64,000 nucleotides of DNA from Arcticibacter sp. (GCA_021155045.1 JAJNQB010000010.1:1-64000); one strand, 5' to 3'; shown: positions 7,345 through 16,453, numbered from the stretch's first letter. A program made the numbers and translations. Notes: a model not told the origin generated them from the sequence alone.

Positions 7345-9315
7345 ATGAAAAGAATATACTTTTTTGTCTTTTTCTCTGTGTTTTGTTTAAATATGTTTTC
7401 TCAAAATATGAAAACCCGTAAATGGAGACCCACAGAACTAGATTCCTTACAAAAAGCACAATTGCTTTTTGAAGAAGGCAATTATGTTATGGCACTCCCT
7501 ATATATCAGAATTTACAAATAAGCCACCCTAAAGAAACGTATTTGAAATATGTAGTTGGAATTTGTGGATTGTATAGAAGTGATATGCACGACAAGTCGC
7601 TTGATTTTTTATCTGAAGTATATGGCAAAAATAAAAAAGTATCAGAAATAGAATATGACTTAGCTCGAGCATATCATTTTAATTTTAAGTTTGATGAGTC
7701 CATGGTTTTAATTGATAAGTATTTAAGTAATAAAAAATTGACATCGAAACAAAAAGAGAACGCAGAACAATTGAAAAACTATTGTTTGAATGCAAAAGAT
7801 TTTGTTGCGAGCCCTGTTGATGCTAAGATTGAAAATATTGGAGATATATTAAATACAACGGCTTCTGAATATGTTCCAGTTATATCTTCAGATGAAAATG
7901 TGATGATATATACCTATAGGGGCGACCAAAGTGTTGGTGGATTGCAAAACGCATATAACCAACCTGACCCAATGGGAATTTATTATGAAGATGTTTTTAT
8001 TACGCATAAGGAAAACAATAATTGGGTTTCACCAGCAAGCATCGGTGAAAATATTAATACAAATGTTCATGATGCTGCAATTGCAATTTCAAATGACGGA
8101 CAAAAATTATTCATATACAGAGATAATGGATATGACAATGGCGATATTTATTTAAGTAAACTACTTGGTTCAACATGGAGTGTTCCAGAAAAGCTTTTTG
8201 GCGAAGTAAATACGTATTCGTGGGAAGGTAGTTGCGCATTGTCTGCAGATGAAAAAATACTTTATTTTTCAAGTGAAAATTTTGGTGGACTAGGAGGGAA
8301 AGATATTTATAGTGCATCTTTAATGCCTGATGGTTCCTGGAGAAAAATAAAAAATTTAGGACCGACTATCAATACGCCTTATGATGATGATGCACCTTTT
8401 ATTCATCCTGATGGAAAAACTTTAATATACAGTTCAAAAGGAATGAATAGTATGGGTGGTTATGATATTTTTAAATCTGAATTGAATTTAACTGATTCAA
8501 CTTGGAGTAAGCCTCAGAATCTTGGTTATCCGATTAATACTCCTGACGAAGATATTTATTTTGTTTTGTCGGCAGATGGAAGTAGAGGATATTATGCCTC
8601 AGGTAAAGTAGGTGGATATGGGTTACAAGATATTTATGTTGTGGATATGCCCGATGATTTTGCTAAACCCGTATTAGCAATGTTGAAAGGACGAGTTTCA
8701 GTTGATGATAAACCTGTTAAATCAGAAATTATTGTTGATATTATGAACACAAATGCTATGTATAATACAATTTTTACAAACAGTGAATCAGGAAATTACC
8801 TTTGTAATTTACATGCAGGCAACAATTATAAAATAACTTATAAAGTTGATGGTTTCGAAAACCAGGTAAAGGAATTGGATTTAACTGATTTAAAAGCATT
8901 TGTTGAAAAAACTATCGACATAAATTATTCAACAGTTGATACAACAAAAAAAGACACTTTGCTTATCGTCCAAAATACAATACCAAACGTAACTGAACAA
9001 GAAAAGATAGATGTTGGAAATTCAACAAAGGAAGGCTTGATATTTAAAGTCCAAATCGCTGCTTATAATCTCCCTAAAAATTATTCGTATAAGCATTTAA
9101 ATGGTTTGGGTAGCGTTGAAAAACTTTTACTTGATGACGGAATAACTCGTTTTACTATTGGAGGGAATTTTGAAACTTTAAACAAAGCAAAAGAACATTG
9201 TAAAAAAGTAATTATTGCAGGACAAACAGATGCATTCGTTACTGCTATATATCAAAATAAAAGAGTGTATCTAGAAGATTTAGAAAAATTAGGTTTAATA
9301 CCTCCTCAAAAATAA
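7345..9315 (+). CDS. PorE-like envelope protein: TPR, PD40 propeller, CRD and SPOR-like domain
   Basis: The protein has 656 aa with an N-terminal signal peptide ending near residue 20. In order it has a TPR-like helical region (about 35-145), a PD40/WD40-like beta-propeller (about 175-435) with blade motifs near 245, 297, 351 and 407 (SNDGQKLF, SADEKILYFSS, HPDGKTLIYSS, SADGSRGYY), a carboxypeptidase-regulatory-like beta domain (about 445-520) and a C-terminal domain (about 565-645). The last opens with FKVQIAAY and has the two-repeat layout of SPOR peptidoglycan-binding domains. T9SS PorE shares TPR, PD40 and CRD but ends in OmpA. Here the wall-binding part appears to be SPOR. Probable role: periplasmic scaffold tied to peptidoglycan. 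The specific link to the T9SS is inference. Confidence 0.75.
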   Translation: MKRIYFFVFFSVFCLNMFSQNMKTRKWRPTELDSLQKAQLLFEEGNYVMALPIYQNLQISHPKETYLKYVVGICGLYRSDMHDKSLDFLSEVYGKNKKVSEIEYDLARAYHFNFKFDESMVLIDKYLSNKKLTSKQKENAEQLKNYCLNAKDFVASPVDAKIENIGDILNTTASEYVPVISSDENVMIYTYRGDQSVGGLQNAYNQPDPMGIYYEDVFITHKENNNWVSPASIGENINTNVHDAAIAISNDGQKLFIYRDNGYDNGDIYLSKLLGSTWSVPEKLFGEVNTYSWEGSCALSADEKILYFSSENFGGLGGKDIYSASLMPDGSWRKIKNLGPTINTPYDDDAPFIHPDGKTLIYSSKGMNSMGGYDIFKSELNLTDSTWSKPQNLGYPINTPDEDIYFVLSADGSRGYYASGKVGGYGLQDIYVVDMPDDFAKPVLAMLKGRVSVDDKPVKSEIIVDIMNTNAMYNTIFTNSESGNYLCNLHAGNNYKITYKVDGFENQVKELDLTDLKAFVEKTIDINYSTVDTTKKDTLLIVQNTIPNVTEQEKIDVGNSTKEGLIFKVQIAAYNLPKNYSYKHLNGLGSVEKLLLDDGITRFTIGGNFETLNKAKEHCKKVIIAGQTDAFVTAIYQNKRVYLEDLEKLGLIPPQK

Positions 9316-9364
9316 GTTTGGACTTTTATTTGTGATACTTTTCTTTGCTAATAAAAAAATGATT

Positions 9365-9847
9365 ATGAAATACCTATTAACGATACTATTTAGTCTGTTT
9401 GCAATTTTAATTTATTCTCAAGAATTAAAATTTGTTAAAGCTACCATGCAAACTGTCAACCATGGTGCATCACCAACATCAACTACCACATATTTTATGT
9501 TGTTAGAAAAAAATAAAAAATTCAAATGGAGTGTTGATTCGGTTGTAAGTATTGCAACTGGAGAAAAAATAAATTACAATATTGTAAAAGTAGATAACCC
9601 AGAAAGTACATCTCCTAAATACGAACAAGTAAAATCATTTAATAAATGTGATTTAGGGAAGTATCAATTAACATTTAGTATCACAAAAAACAAGGGTAGT
9701 GGAGGGCGTCCTGGTTCTCCTCAAAACCAAAAAGCAGATACAACAAATATAGAAGGAGGTATAATTATTTATTATACTTCAAAAGGTAAAGCTCAAAAAA
9801 TAAAAATCGTAGAATTTGAAAAATTAGATACAATTAATGCTCCTTAA
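9365..9847 (+). CDS. small secreted protein of unknown function
   Basis: The protein is about 160 aa from the ATG at 9365 (MKYLLTILFSLF). An ATG at 9359 is equally possible. The GTG at 9332 is unlikely because it would put a hydrophilic lysine stretch before the signal peptide. After cleavage near IYSQ the mature part is hydrophilic and beta-rich, with a Gly/Pro/Lys-rich loop (GSGGRPGSPQNQK) near residue 120. I recognise no domain. It follows the PorE-like gene by about 50 nt and may be cotranscribed. Its TAA shares the 4-nt palindrome TTAA with the stop of the convergent ogt gene. Confidence 0.7.
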   Translation: MKYLLTILFSLFAILIYSQELKFVKATMQTVNHGASPTSTTTYFMLLEKNKKFKWSVDSVVSIATGEKINYNIVKVDNPESTSPKYEQVKSFNKCDLGKYQLTFSITKNKGSGGRPGSPQNQKADTTNIEGGIIIYYTSKGKAQKIKIVEFEKLDTINAP

Positions 9848-10332
9848 AAAAGTTGCGCTTGCTTCCCGAAAATAATTTCTTTTTCGTGATTAATTAACCA
9901 TTCTTTTCGCCACAAGCCTCCGCCATATCCAACAAGTTTTCCGTTATTTCCAATTATTCTATGGCATGGAATTATAATTGAAATAGGATTACTACCATTT
10001 GCATTTCCAACAGCTCTTACAGCATTAGCATCTCCTAGCTTTTTTGATAAATCTAAATATGAATTTGTTTTTCCAAAAGGTACATTTAATAATTCATTCC
10101 ATACTTTTTTTTGAAATTCTGTCCCTTCAGGATTTAGTTTTAAGCCAAATTCCTTCCTTATTCCGCTAAAATATTCTTCTAGTTGAGTGATACATTCTTT
10201 TAATACAGAACTATTTTTTGCAGTTGGTTTTGCTTTTTCGTCAACAAAGTATAAGGAAGTTATACTATCATCTTCGGCTGTTATTTCTAACAAACCAACT
10301 GGTGATGTATAATATGTTGTCTCTGTCGTCAT
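9844..10332 (-). CDS. ogt: methylated-DNA--[protein]-cysteine S-methyltransferase
   Basis: The protein has 162 aa. The active site IIIPCHRIIG places the methyl-accepting cysteine at residue 123, followed by the family GKLVGYGGGLWRKEWLINHE segment. The upstream NVPFGKTNSYLDLS and NAVRAVGNANGSNP segments form the DNA-binding and Asn-hinge region. It repairs O6-alkylguanine by stoichiometric transfer to the cysteine. The length fits Ogt rather than the longer Ada fusion. It lies downstream of fadE on the same strand, separated by a palindromic element at 10346-10366. Confidence 0.95.
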   Translation of the reverse strand: MTTETTYYTSPVGLLEITAEDDSITSLYFVDEKAKPTAKNSSVLKECITQLEEYFSGIRKEFGLKLNPEGTEFQKKVWNELLNVPFGKTNSYLDLSKKLGDANAVRAVGNANGSNPISIIIPCHRIIGNNGKLVGYGGGLWRKEWLINHEKEIIFGKQAQLF

Positions 10333-10345
10333 GTTATCCTATTTG

Positions 10346-10366
10346 CCCCTCTCTTTTGGAGAGGGG
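10346..10366. repeat. GC-rich palindromic element between fadE and ogt
   Basis: An 8-bp perfect inverted repeat (CCCCTCTC with GAGAGGGG) encloses a 5-nt loop. A partial second copy of the GAGAGG arm follows at 10371-10378. Its GC-rich purine/pyrimidine composition is unlike the surrounding AT-rich DNA. No U-run follows on the minus strand. It resembles the small dispersed palindromic repeats common in bacterial genomes, but copies elsewhere cannot be checked here. Confidence 0.55.
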
Positions 10367-10379
10367 TTAGAGGAGAGGT

Positions 10380-12155
10380 TTAAAAACAATATTTATTTTC
10401 AGCAATCAATTTAGCAGAGATATTTCTGCGTGCTTCAGTTGAATTAAATGGTTCTGTTTTAGTAAAACGTTTTATTCCCATTAACATTGCTCGTTGCTCA
10501 TCTCCTGTAGCAAAAGTATTTATTGCTTCTTTGCCTGATTTGTTAATTCTATCAGCAGCATCATTTATATATACACGCATCATATCCAGCTGTTCTTTGC
10601 AAGCAGCTTCTCCTTTTATTGAAACAAGTTTTTCAACTCTTAATAAAACGGATTCACACACATACGTTTCAATAATCATATCTGCTACATTCATTAATAT
10701 TTCTTGCTCCTTACCTAACTGCATCATTAATTTTTGAACAGCGGCACCAGCCACCATTAGCACAGATTTTTTAAATCCTTTAACGTATTTTTTTTCTTTT
10801 GAAAATAGTATTTCCTCTTCTGATGAAAAATCAGGAATAGCCATTAGCTCTGCTGCCACTGCTTGTGCCGGCCCCATTAAATCTAATTCGCCTTTCATTG
10901 CACGTTTAAGCATCATATCAACAGTTAACATTCTGTTGATTTCATTTGTCCCTTCAAAAATCCTGTTGATACGCGCATCTCTGTAAGCTCTATCCATAGG
11001 AGCTTCTGCGCTATAACCCATACCGCCATATATTTGAACGCCTTCATCCACTACATAATCCAACACTTCTGAGCCATGTACTTTTACAATCGCTGCTTCC
11101 ACAGCAAATTGTTCAACACCTTTTAGTTTTGCTTTTGCTTCATCCATTCCTCCAGCTATTAAAGCTTTTGTTGCATCTTCTACATTTTGACTAGCACGAT
11201 AAATTGCAGCCTCACCAGCATATACACGAATTGCTTGTTCTGCTAATTTGTAACGTATTGCTCCGTATTTTGCAATAGCTCTTCCAAATTGTTGGCGTTC
11301 GTTAGCATATTGAACTGATTTAGAAATTGTTTCTTTTGAACCACCAATTGCAGCACCAGCCAGCTTAATACGTCCTAAGTTCAAAATATTAACTGCTATT
11401 TTAAATCCATTTTGTCTGTCAGATAATAAATTTTCTACTGGTACTTTGCAATCATTAAAAAATACTTGACGTGTAGAACTTCCTTTGATTCCCATTTTAT
11501 GTTCTTCGGGATTCAATGAAATTCCACCAAATGTTTTTTCAACGATGAATGCACTTAAATTTTCATCATCGTCTATTTTCGCAAATACAGTAAATATATC
11601 TGCAAATCCACCATTTGTAATCCACATTTTTTGTCCGTTAAGAATATAATGTTTTCCGTCAGCACTTAGTTTTGCATTTGTTTTGCCAGAATTTGCATCT
11701 GAGCCAGAACTTGGTTCTGTGAGGCAATAAGCCGATTTCCATTCACCACTAGCTAGTTTTGGAATGTATTTCGCTTTCTGATCTGCAGTTCCATAATATA
11801 AAATAGGTAAAGTTCCAATTCCTGTATGTGCTGAAATAGCAACAGCAAATGAATGTCCAGCTCCCAAAACTTCTGTTGCAAGCATTGATGTGGTAAAATC
11901 TTTTCCGAATCCACCATATTCTTCTGGTACTGAAATGCCAAGTAATCCAAGCTCTCCGGCTTTGTTTAACAAATCAACCATTAGCCCTTCTTCTTGCGCA
12001 TCGATTCTGTCAAGATTATTCCAAACATTTTGTGCTAAAAAATCGGTACATGTTTGTGCAATCATTAACTGTTCTTCGTTCCATTCTTCTGGAATAAAAA
12101 TATCTTTTGCTTCTGTTTCTTTAATTAGGAATTCTCCTCCTTTTAGTGTTGTCAT
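10380..12155 (-). CDS. fadE: acyl-CoA dehydrogenase
   Basis: The protein has 591 aa. The dehydrogenase core shows YCLTEPSSGSDANSG (FAD and substrate loop), KMWITNGGFADIF, the RQQFGRAI helix and the RDARINRIFEGTNEINR segment that carries the conserved Glu. A C-terminal extension of about 170 residues follows, as in VLCAD-like and Bacillus FadE enzymes (about 594 aa). It catalyses the first, FAD-linked oxidation of fatty acyl-CoA. It is the last gene of a marR-fadN-fadA-fadE operon, the same gene order and nearly the same lengths as Bacillus fadN-fadA-fadE. The fadA-fadE spacer is 130 nt. Confidence 0.93.
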   Translation of the reverse strand: MTTLKGGEFLIKETEAKDIFIPEEWNEEQLMIAQTCTDFLAQNVWNNLDRIDAQEEGLMVDLLNKAGELGLLGISVPEEYGGFGKDFTTSMLATEVLGAGHSFAVAISAHTGIGTLPILYYGTADQKAKYIPKLASGEWKSAYCLTEPSSGSDANSGKTNAKLSADGKHYILNGQKMWITNGGFADIFTVFAKIDDDENLSAFIVEKTFGGISLNPEEHKMGIKGSSTRQVFFNDCKVPVENLLSDRQNGFKIAVNILNLGRIKLAGAAIGGSKETISKSVQYANERQQFGRAIAKYGAIRYKLAEQAIRVYAGEAAIYRASQNVEDATKALIAGGMDEAKAKLKGVEQFAVEAAIVKVHGSEVLDYVVDEGVQIYGGMGYSAEAPMDRAYRDARINRIFEGTNEINRMLTVDMMLKRAMKGELDLMGPAQAVAAELMAIPDFSSEEEILFSKEKKYVKGFKKSVLMVAGAAVQKLMMQLGKEQEILMNVADMIIETYVCESVLLRVEKLVSIKGEAACKEQLDMMRVYINDAADRINKSGKEAINTFATGDEQRAMLMGIKRFTKTEPFNSTEARRNISAKLIAENKYCF

Positions 12156-12163
12156 AATAGATT

Positions 12164-12195
12164 TGAGTATTGAGATATGAGAAGTGAGATACTCA
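12164..12195. repeat. inverted repeat in the fadA-fadE spacer
   Basis: TGAGTAT at 12164-12170 pairs with ATACTCA at 12189-12195 across 18 nt. The whole 12156-12285 spacer is AT-rich with recurring CTCA/ATCT-type heptamers and no open frame. It lies just upstream of the fadE start on the minus strand, so a hairpin could form in the fadE leader. Confidence 0.4.
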
Positions 12196-12285
12196 TATTT
12201 TTTATTTTAGATTCATAATTATAGTTTTATATAAATTGATATTAGATTTAATTCTCACATCTTAAATTTAATATCCTATATCCAC

Positions 12286-13461
12286 TTACAACATTTCAAA
12301 AACGCCTGCAGCACCCTGTCCGGTTCCAACACACATGGTAACAACTCCGTATTTTTTGTTTCTTCTTTTTAGCTCTCCAAACAATTGAACAGATAATTTT
12401 GCTCCGGAACACCCTAGTGGATGTCCTAGTGCGATAGCACCTCCATTCACATTTACTTTTTCGGTATCAATGTTTAATTCTCTGCAAACGGCTAATGATT
12501 GCGATGCAAATGCTTCGTTTAATTCAAATAAGTCGATGTCATTTTGATTTAAGCCCGCCAATTTTAATGCTTTCGGAATAGCAGCAACAGGACCAATTCC
12601 CATTATACGTGGCGGTACGCCTGCGGCTGCATAACTTACCATCCGAGCAATTGGAGTAAGATTATTTTCTTTTAAAAATTTTTCACTTACAACCATTACA
12701 AATGCTGCTCCATCACTTGTTTGAGATGAGTTACCTGCTGTTACAAATCCTTTTGCATCAAACACGGGTTTTAATTTTGCTAATGCTTCTAATGTTGTAT
12801 CAGCTCTTGGACCTTCATCTGTATCAATTATAAATTCGCGAGTTTTCTTTTTTTCGTTTTCATCAAGATAGGTTTCAGCTACTTTAATCGGAACAATCTC
12901 CTCTTTAAACTTTCCTTCTTTAATCGCTTTAATTGCTTTTATGTGCGAATTGTAAGCAAAAGCATCTTGATCTTCTCTGCTTACTTTATATTCTTTTGCA
13001 ACCGCTTCTGCAGTTAATCCCATTCCCCAATAATGGTCGGGATGAGCCAATGCAATACCCGCATGTGGAACAATTCTCCATCCACCCATCGGAATTAAAC
13101 TCATACTTTCTGCACCACCAGCAATAATACAGTTTGCCATACCTGCATGAATTTTTGCCGCTGCAATTGAGATTGTTTCTAAGCCAGAAGCACAATATCT
13201 GTTAACTGTCATTCCAGCAACTTTATCCGTATCAAAAGCCATTAAGGAAATCAAGCGTGCCATGTTCAAACCTTGCTCTGCTTCAGGCATTGCATTTCCT
13301 ACAATTAAATCATCTACTTGGTCGTGCGCCACATTTGGAACACTTGCCATTAAATGTTTTATTACATCAGCTGCTAAATCATCGGGGCGGCTAAAACGAA
13401 AACCTCCTCTTGTTGCTTTTCCTACAGCGGTTCTATAACCAGATACTATAAATGCGTTCAT
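12286..13461 (-). CDS. fadA: acetyl-CoA C-acyltransferase (3-ketoacyl-CoA thiolase)
   Basis: The protein has 391 aa, the standard thiolase length. The catalytic residues are readable: nucleophile Cys90 in NRYCASGLE, His347 in ALGHPLGCSG and the proton-donor Cys377 in CVGTGQG. The enzyme splits 3-ketoacyl-CoA with CoA in the last step of beta-oxidation. It is the third gene of the marR-fadN-fadA-fadE operon. The 75-nt spacer before it contains a large imperfect palindrome (13470-13527). Confidence 0.96.
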   Translation of the reverse strand: MNAFIVSGYRTAVGKATRGGFRFSRPDDLAADVIKHLMASVPNVAHDQVDDLIVGNAMPEAEQGLNMARLISLMAFDTDKVAGMTVNRYCASGLETISIAAAKIHAGMANCIIAGGAESMSLIPMGGWRIVPHAGIALAHPDHYWGMGLTAEAVAKEYKVSREDQDAFAYNSHIKAIKAIKEGKFKEEIVPIKVAETYLDENEKKKTREFIIDTDEGPRADTTLEALAKLKPVFDAKGFVTAGNSSQTSDGAAFVMVVSEKFLKENNLTPIARMVSYAAAGVPPRIMGIGPVAAIPKALKLAGLNQNDIDLFELNEAFASQSLAVCRELNIDTEKVNVNGGAIALGHPLGCSGAKLSVQLFGELKRRNKKYGVVTMCVGTGQGAAGVFEML

Positions 13462-13469
13462 GTTTTTTT

Positions 13470-13527
13470 GTATTAAGATTTAAGTATCGAGTACAAAGAT
13501 TTTTTAAAAATTCTTTATACTTAATAC
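13470..13527. repeat. 58-bp imperfect palindrome in the fadN-fadA spacer
   Basis: The outer arms GTATTAAG (13470-13477) and CTTAATAC (13520-13527) are exact complements. The inner AAAGA and TCTTT arms flank an A/T core. It fills most of the spacer, so the fadN-fadA mRNA can fold there. A TCTTTG box on the minus strand within it could also act as an internal -7 element. Confidence 0.45.
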
Positions 13528-13536
13528 AATGTACTT

Positions 13537-15912
13537 TTAATTCCGTAAAATTTTTCCTCCTGTAATAATACTTTGCAAGCGTTCTAATGTTTTACGTTCA
13601 CCGCATAAACTCAAGAATGCTTCACGTTCTAAATCCAACAAATATTGTTCGCTAACTAAAGTAGGAGATGATAAATCACCACCACATAAAACGTATGCTA
13701 ATTTTTGAGAGATTTTCACATCGTGTTCACTAATGTAATTTCCAACTTGCATAGAATTTGCACCTAAATACGCCAATCCTAATGCTTGTTTTCCAAGCAC
13801 ACGAATGTCTTTTCTGTGAGTTGGTTTTGTATAACCGGCTTCTGCTAATTCAATACAATTTAATTTTGCTTCTGCTAATAAACGATTGCGAGAAATAACA
13901 ACCACATCCTTGCCTTTTCTTAAATAGCCTAAATCGAATGCTTCATAAGCTGATGTTCCAACTTTTGCTTGTCCGATTGTTAAGAAACGATCGCGGAAAT
14001 TATTTAATTCAATATCGCCTTCTTGTAAATCATCCGATAAACGAACAGCGAACTCTTTGGTTCCGCCTCCACCAGGAATTAAACCAACACCAAACTCTAC
14101 TAATCCCATATAGGTTTCAGCGTGTGCAACAACTCTGTCAGAATGCAAACTCATTTCACAAGCACCGCCTAATGCTAAATTATGCGGTGCTACAACAACT
14201 GGAATGGATGAATAACGAACACGCATCATTGTATTTTGAAATGTTTTGATGGCGAAATTTAATTCATCATACTCTTGTTCAACAGCCATCATGAAAATCA
14301 TTCCAACATTTGCTCCAGCACTAAAATTAGCTCCTTCATTTGAAATAACTAAACCTCTAAAATCTTTTTCAGCAATTTCAATTGATTTGTTAATTCCTTC
14401 TATCACTTCAGCGCCAATAGAATTCATTTTTGTATTCCATTCTAAATTCACTATTCCATCACCAATATCAGTTAATGTTGCACCATTATTTTTCCAAACA
14501 GTTTTTGTTGGTCGGATATTGTCTAATAAAATAAATGATTCTGTGCCAGGAATTACTTTGTATGATTTTGAAGGAATATCGTAGTATTTTTTGTTGCCAT
14601 TTTCAACTTTATAAAATGATGTAGCTCCACTCGCTAGCATATCATAAATCCATTGTGCTGGTTTTTTTTCTGCTACTTCCATCGCTTTTACTGTATCTGC
14701 AACGCTTAGTGCATCCCAATATTCGAAAGGACCTAAATCCCATCCGAAACCAGCTTTCATCGCATCATCAATTTTATAAAGCTCATCAGTAATTTCAGGA
14801 ATACGATTGCTCACATAGGCAAACAAGCCATAAAATGTAGTGCGATAAAAATCGCCAGCTTTATCTTTTCCAGCTACTAAAACTTTTACACGCTCTTTTA
14901 AATTGTCAATTGTTTTAGTTTGTTCCAGTGTTGCAAATTTTGCTTTCACAGATGGTTTGTATTCCAAGGTTTTTAAATCCAAGGAATGAATTTCTGATTT
15001 GCCATTCGCTCCTTTTACTTTTTTGAAAAAGCCCTGTTCTGTTTTGCTTCCTAACCATTTATTTTCAACCATTTTTGAAACATAACTTGGTAGTTTAAAA
15101 TATTCTTTTGCTTCATCGTTTGGAACATTTTCGGCTAAGCCATTTGCAACATGCACTAAGGTATCTAAGCCAACAACATCACATGTTCTGAAAGTAGCTG
15201 ATTTTGGACGACCTAAAACGGGTCCAGTTAACTTATCAACTTCATCAACAGTTAATCCCATTTTTTCAACCATATGGAATAAACTCATGATGCCAAATAC
15301 ACCAATACGGTTTGCAATAAATGCAGGAGTATCTTTACATAAAACAGTAGTTTTTCCTAAATACAATTCACCATATTTCATCATAAAATCGATAACTTCT
15401 GGTGATGTTTTTGGAGTAGGAATTATTTCTAATAATTTTAAATAGCGCGGAGGGTTAAAAAAGTGTGTCCCACAAAAATGTTTTTGAAAATCTTCGCTTC
15501 TACCTTCATTCATTAAATGAATTGGAATACCAGAAGTGTTCGATGAAATTAATGTTCCTGCCTTTCTATATTTCTCAACATTTTCAAATACTTGTTTTTT
15601 AATATCTAATCGCTCAATTACAACTTCGATTATCCAATCACAATCGGAAATATTTTTCATATTGTCATCAAAGTTTCCTGTTGTAATTCTTTTTGCAAAT
15701 GATTTTTTGTAAATGGGAGAAGGGTTTGATTTTATTGCAAATGCTAAAGCATCATCCACTATTTTGTTTCTTGATTTTTTATCTGTACCCGCATCTTTTG
15801 GTACAATATCTAATAATACTACTTCTACACCAATATTTGCAAAATGACAAGCAATTCGGCTTCCCATAACTCCTGAGCCAAGTATTGCAACTTTATTTAT
15901 ACTTCTATTCAT
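13537..15912 (-). CDS. fadN: 3-hydroxyacyl-CoA dehydrogenase / enoyl-CoA hydratase fusion
   Basis: The protein has 791 aa. The N-terminal Rossmann motif AILGSGVMGSRIACHFA begins at residue 9. The dehydrogenase signature GTHFFNPPRYLKLLEIIP and a second dehydrogenase C-terminal domain follow. The C-terminal third is a crotonase fold with NEGANFSAGANVGM, LALGGACEMSLHSDRVVAH and the oxyanion/Glu region GLVEFGVGLIPGGGGTKE. This dehydrogenase-then-hydratase order is that of Bacillus FadN, opposite to E. coli FadB. It carries out hydration and NAD-linked oxidation in beta-oxidation. It starts 2 nt after the marR stop. Confidence 0.94.
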   Translation of the reverse strand: MNRSINKVAILGSGVMGSRIACHFANIGVEVVLLDIVPKDAGTDKKSRNKIVDDALAFAIKSNPSPIYKKSFAKRITTGNFDDNMKNISDCDWIIEVVIERLDIKKQVFENVEKYRKAGTLISSNTSGIPIHLMNEGRSEDFQKHFCGTHFFNPPRYLKLLEIIPTPKTSPEVIDFMMKYGELYLGKTTVLCKDTPAFIANRIGVFGIMSLFHMVEKMGLTVDEVDKLTGPVLGRPKSATFRTCDVVGLDTLVHVANGLAENVPNDEAKEYFKLPSYVSKMVENKWLGSKTEQGFFKKVKGANGKSEIHSLDLKTLEYKPSVKAKFATLEQTKTIDNLKERVKVLVAGKDKAGDFYRTTFYGLFAYVSNRIPEITDELYKIDDAMKAGFGWDLGPFEYWDALSVADTVKAMEVAEKKPAQWIYDMLASGATSFYKVENGNKKYYDIPSKSYKVIPGTESFILLDNIRPTKTVWKNNGATLTDIGDGIVNLEWNTKMNSIGAEVIEGINKSIEIAEKDFRGLVISNEGANFSAGANVGMIFMMAVEQEYDELNFAIKTFQNTMMRVRYSSIPVVVAPHNLALGGACEMSLHSDRVVAHAETYMGLVEFGVGLIPGGGGTKEFAVRLSDDLQEGDIELNNFRDRFLTIGQAKVGTSAYEAFDLGYLRKGKDVVVISRNRLLAEAKLNCIELAEAGYTKPTHRKDIRVLGKQALGLAYLGANSMQVGNYISEHDVKISQKLAYVLCGGDLSSPTLVSEQYLLDLEREAFLSLCGERKTLERLQSIITGGKILRN

Positions 15913-15914
15913 AG

Positions 15915-16367
15915 TTAATTTTGTTTAATCAATTTGTTTCGTTCTTCTGCCAATAAAATTATTTCATTTATTGTTTTTAAGAAATCTTCTATTTTTGTTT
16001 TGCCTAATTTATTTTCAATTTCGGAATTAAAATTACGTACAATTTTTTTGGCTAATTCCTTATTCTCTTTTCCTTTTGGAGTTAATATTATTTTAACTTT
16101 CCTTTTGTCTTCTTTATCAGATTTACGAACGATTAGTTTTTCGCTTTCCAATGTTTTTATTATCCGTGAAAGCGAAGTGCTTTCCATTCCAAGTTTAGGC
16201 GCAATATCCGATGCATAAGCTCCTTCACTACTATCAATATTCAATAAAAAATGTCCGATGGCAATGCTTCCACCATATCGAGTTGCTTCGGCATTATACA
16301 TTCTACTTATGATTTGCCAAGCAGTTTTTAATTTTGAATCTACAGTTTCGGTATGTTGTTTTGCCAT
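15915..16367 (-). CDS. MarR family transcriptional regulator of the fad operon
   Basis: The protein has 150 aa from MAKQHTETVDSK. The frame extends 13 codons further up to 16406, but that region contains the -7 box, so the shorter start is preferred. The winged helix is visible: GAYASDIAPKLGMESTSLSRIIKTLESEKLIVRKSDKEDKR is broken into recognition helix and wing, with a DKRKV wing tip. Helices at both ends would form the dimer. As first gene of marR-fadN-fadA-fadE it probably senses an acyl-CoA or fatty acid and represses the operon. An 18-bp inverted repeat just upstream (16397-16414) is a candidate operator. Ligand and direction of control are inferred. Confidence 0.88.
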   Translation of the reverse strand: MAKQHTETVDSKLKTAWQIISRMYNAEATRYGGSIAIGHFLLNIDSSEGAYASDIAPKLGMESTSLSRIIKTLESEKLIVRKSDKEDKRKVKIILTPKGKENKELAKKIVRNFNSEIENKLGKTKIEDFLKTINEIILLAEERNKLIKQN

Positions 16368-16374
16368 AGCGGCA

Positions 16375-16382
16375 CAAATATA
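16375..16382 (-). promoter_or_regulatory. -7 promoter box of the marR-fad operon
   Basis: The minus strand reads TATATTTG, matching TAnnTTTG exactly, 7 nt before the ATG at 16367. The mRNA leader would be only a few bases. The inverted repeat at 16397-16414 covers the region upstream of this box. Confidence 0.6.
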
Positions 16383-16396
16383 TAATAAAAAAATAA

Positions 16397-16414
16397 TATT
16401 ATGCAAGCATAATA
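16397..16414. promoter_or_regulatory. candidate MarR operator (18-bp inverted repeat)
   Basis: TATTATGC and GCATAATA are perfect complements separated by AA. Size and symmetry fit MarR-family operators. The position, 15 nt upstream of the -7 box and over the upstream promoter region of marR itself, fits autorepression. Confidence 0.55.
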
Positions 16415-16453
16415 AAGCATTTTATTTAAGAACAGTTCTAAAAATGATTAAAA

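Noticed and set aside
10346..10366. Terminator of fadE
   Set aside because: The hairpin is GC-rich and well formed but has no U-run on the minus strand. It was listed as a palindromic repeat.
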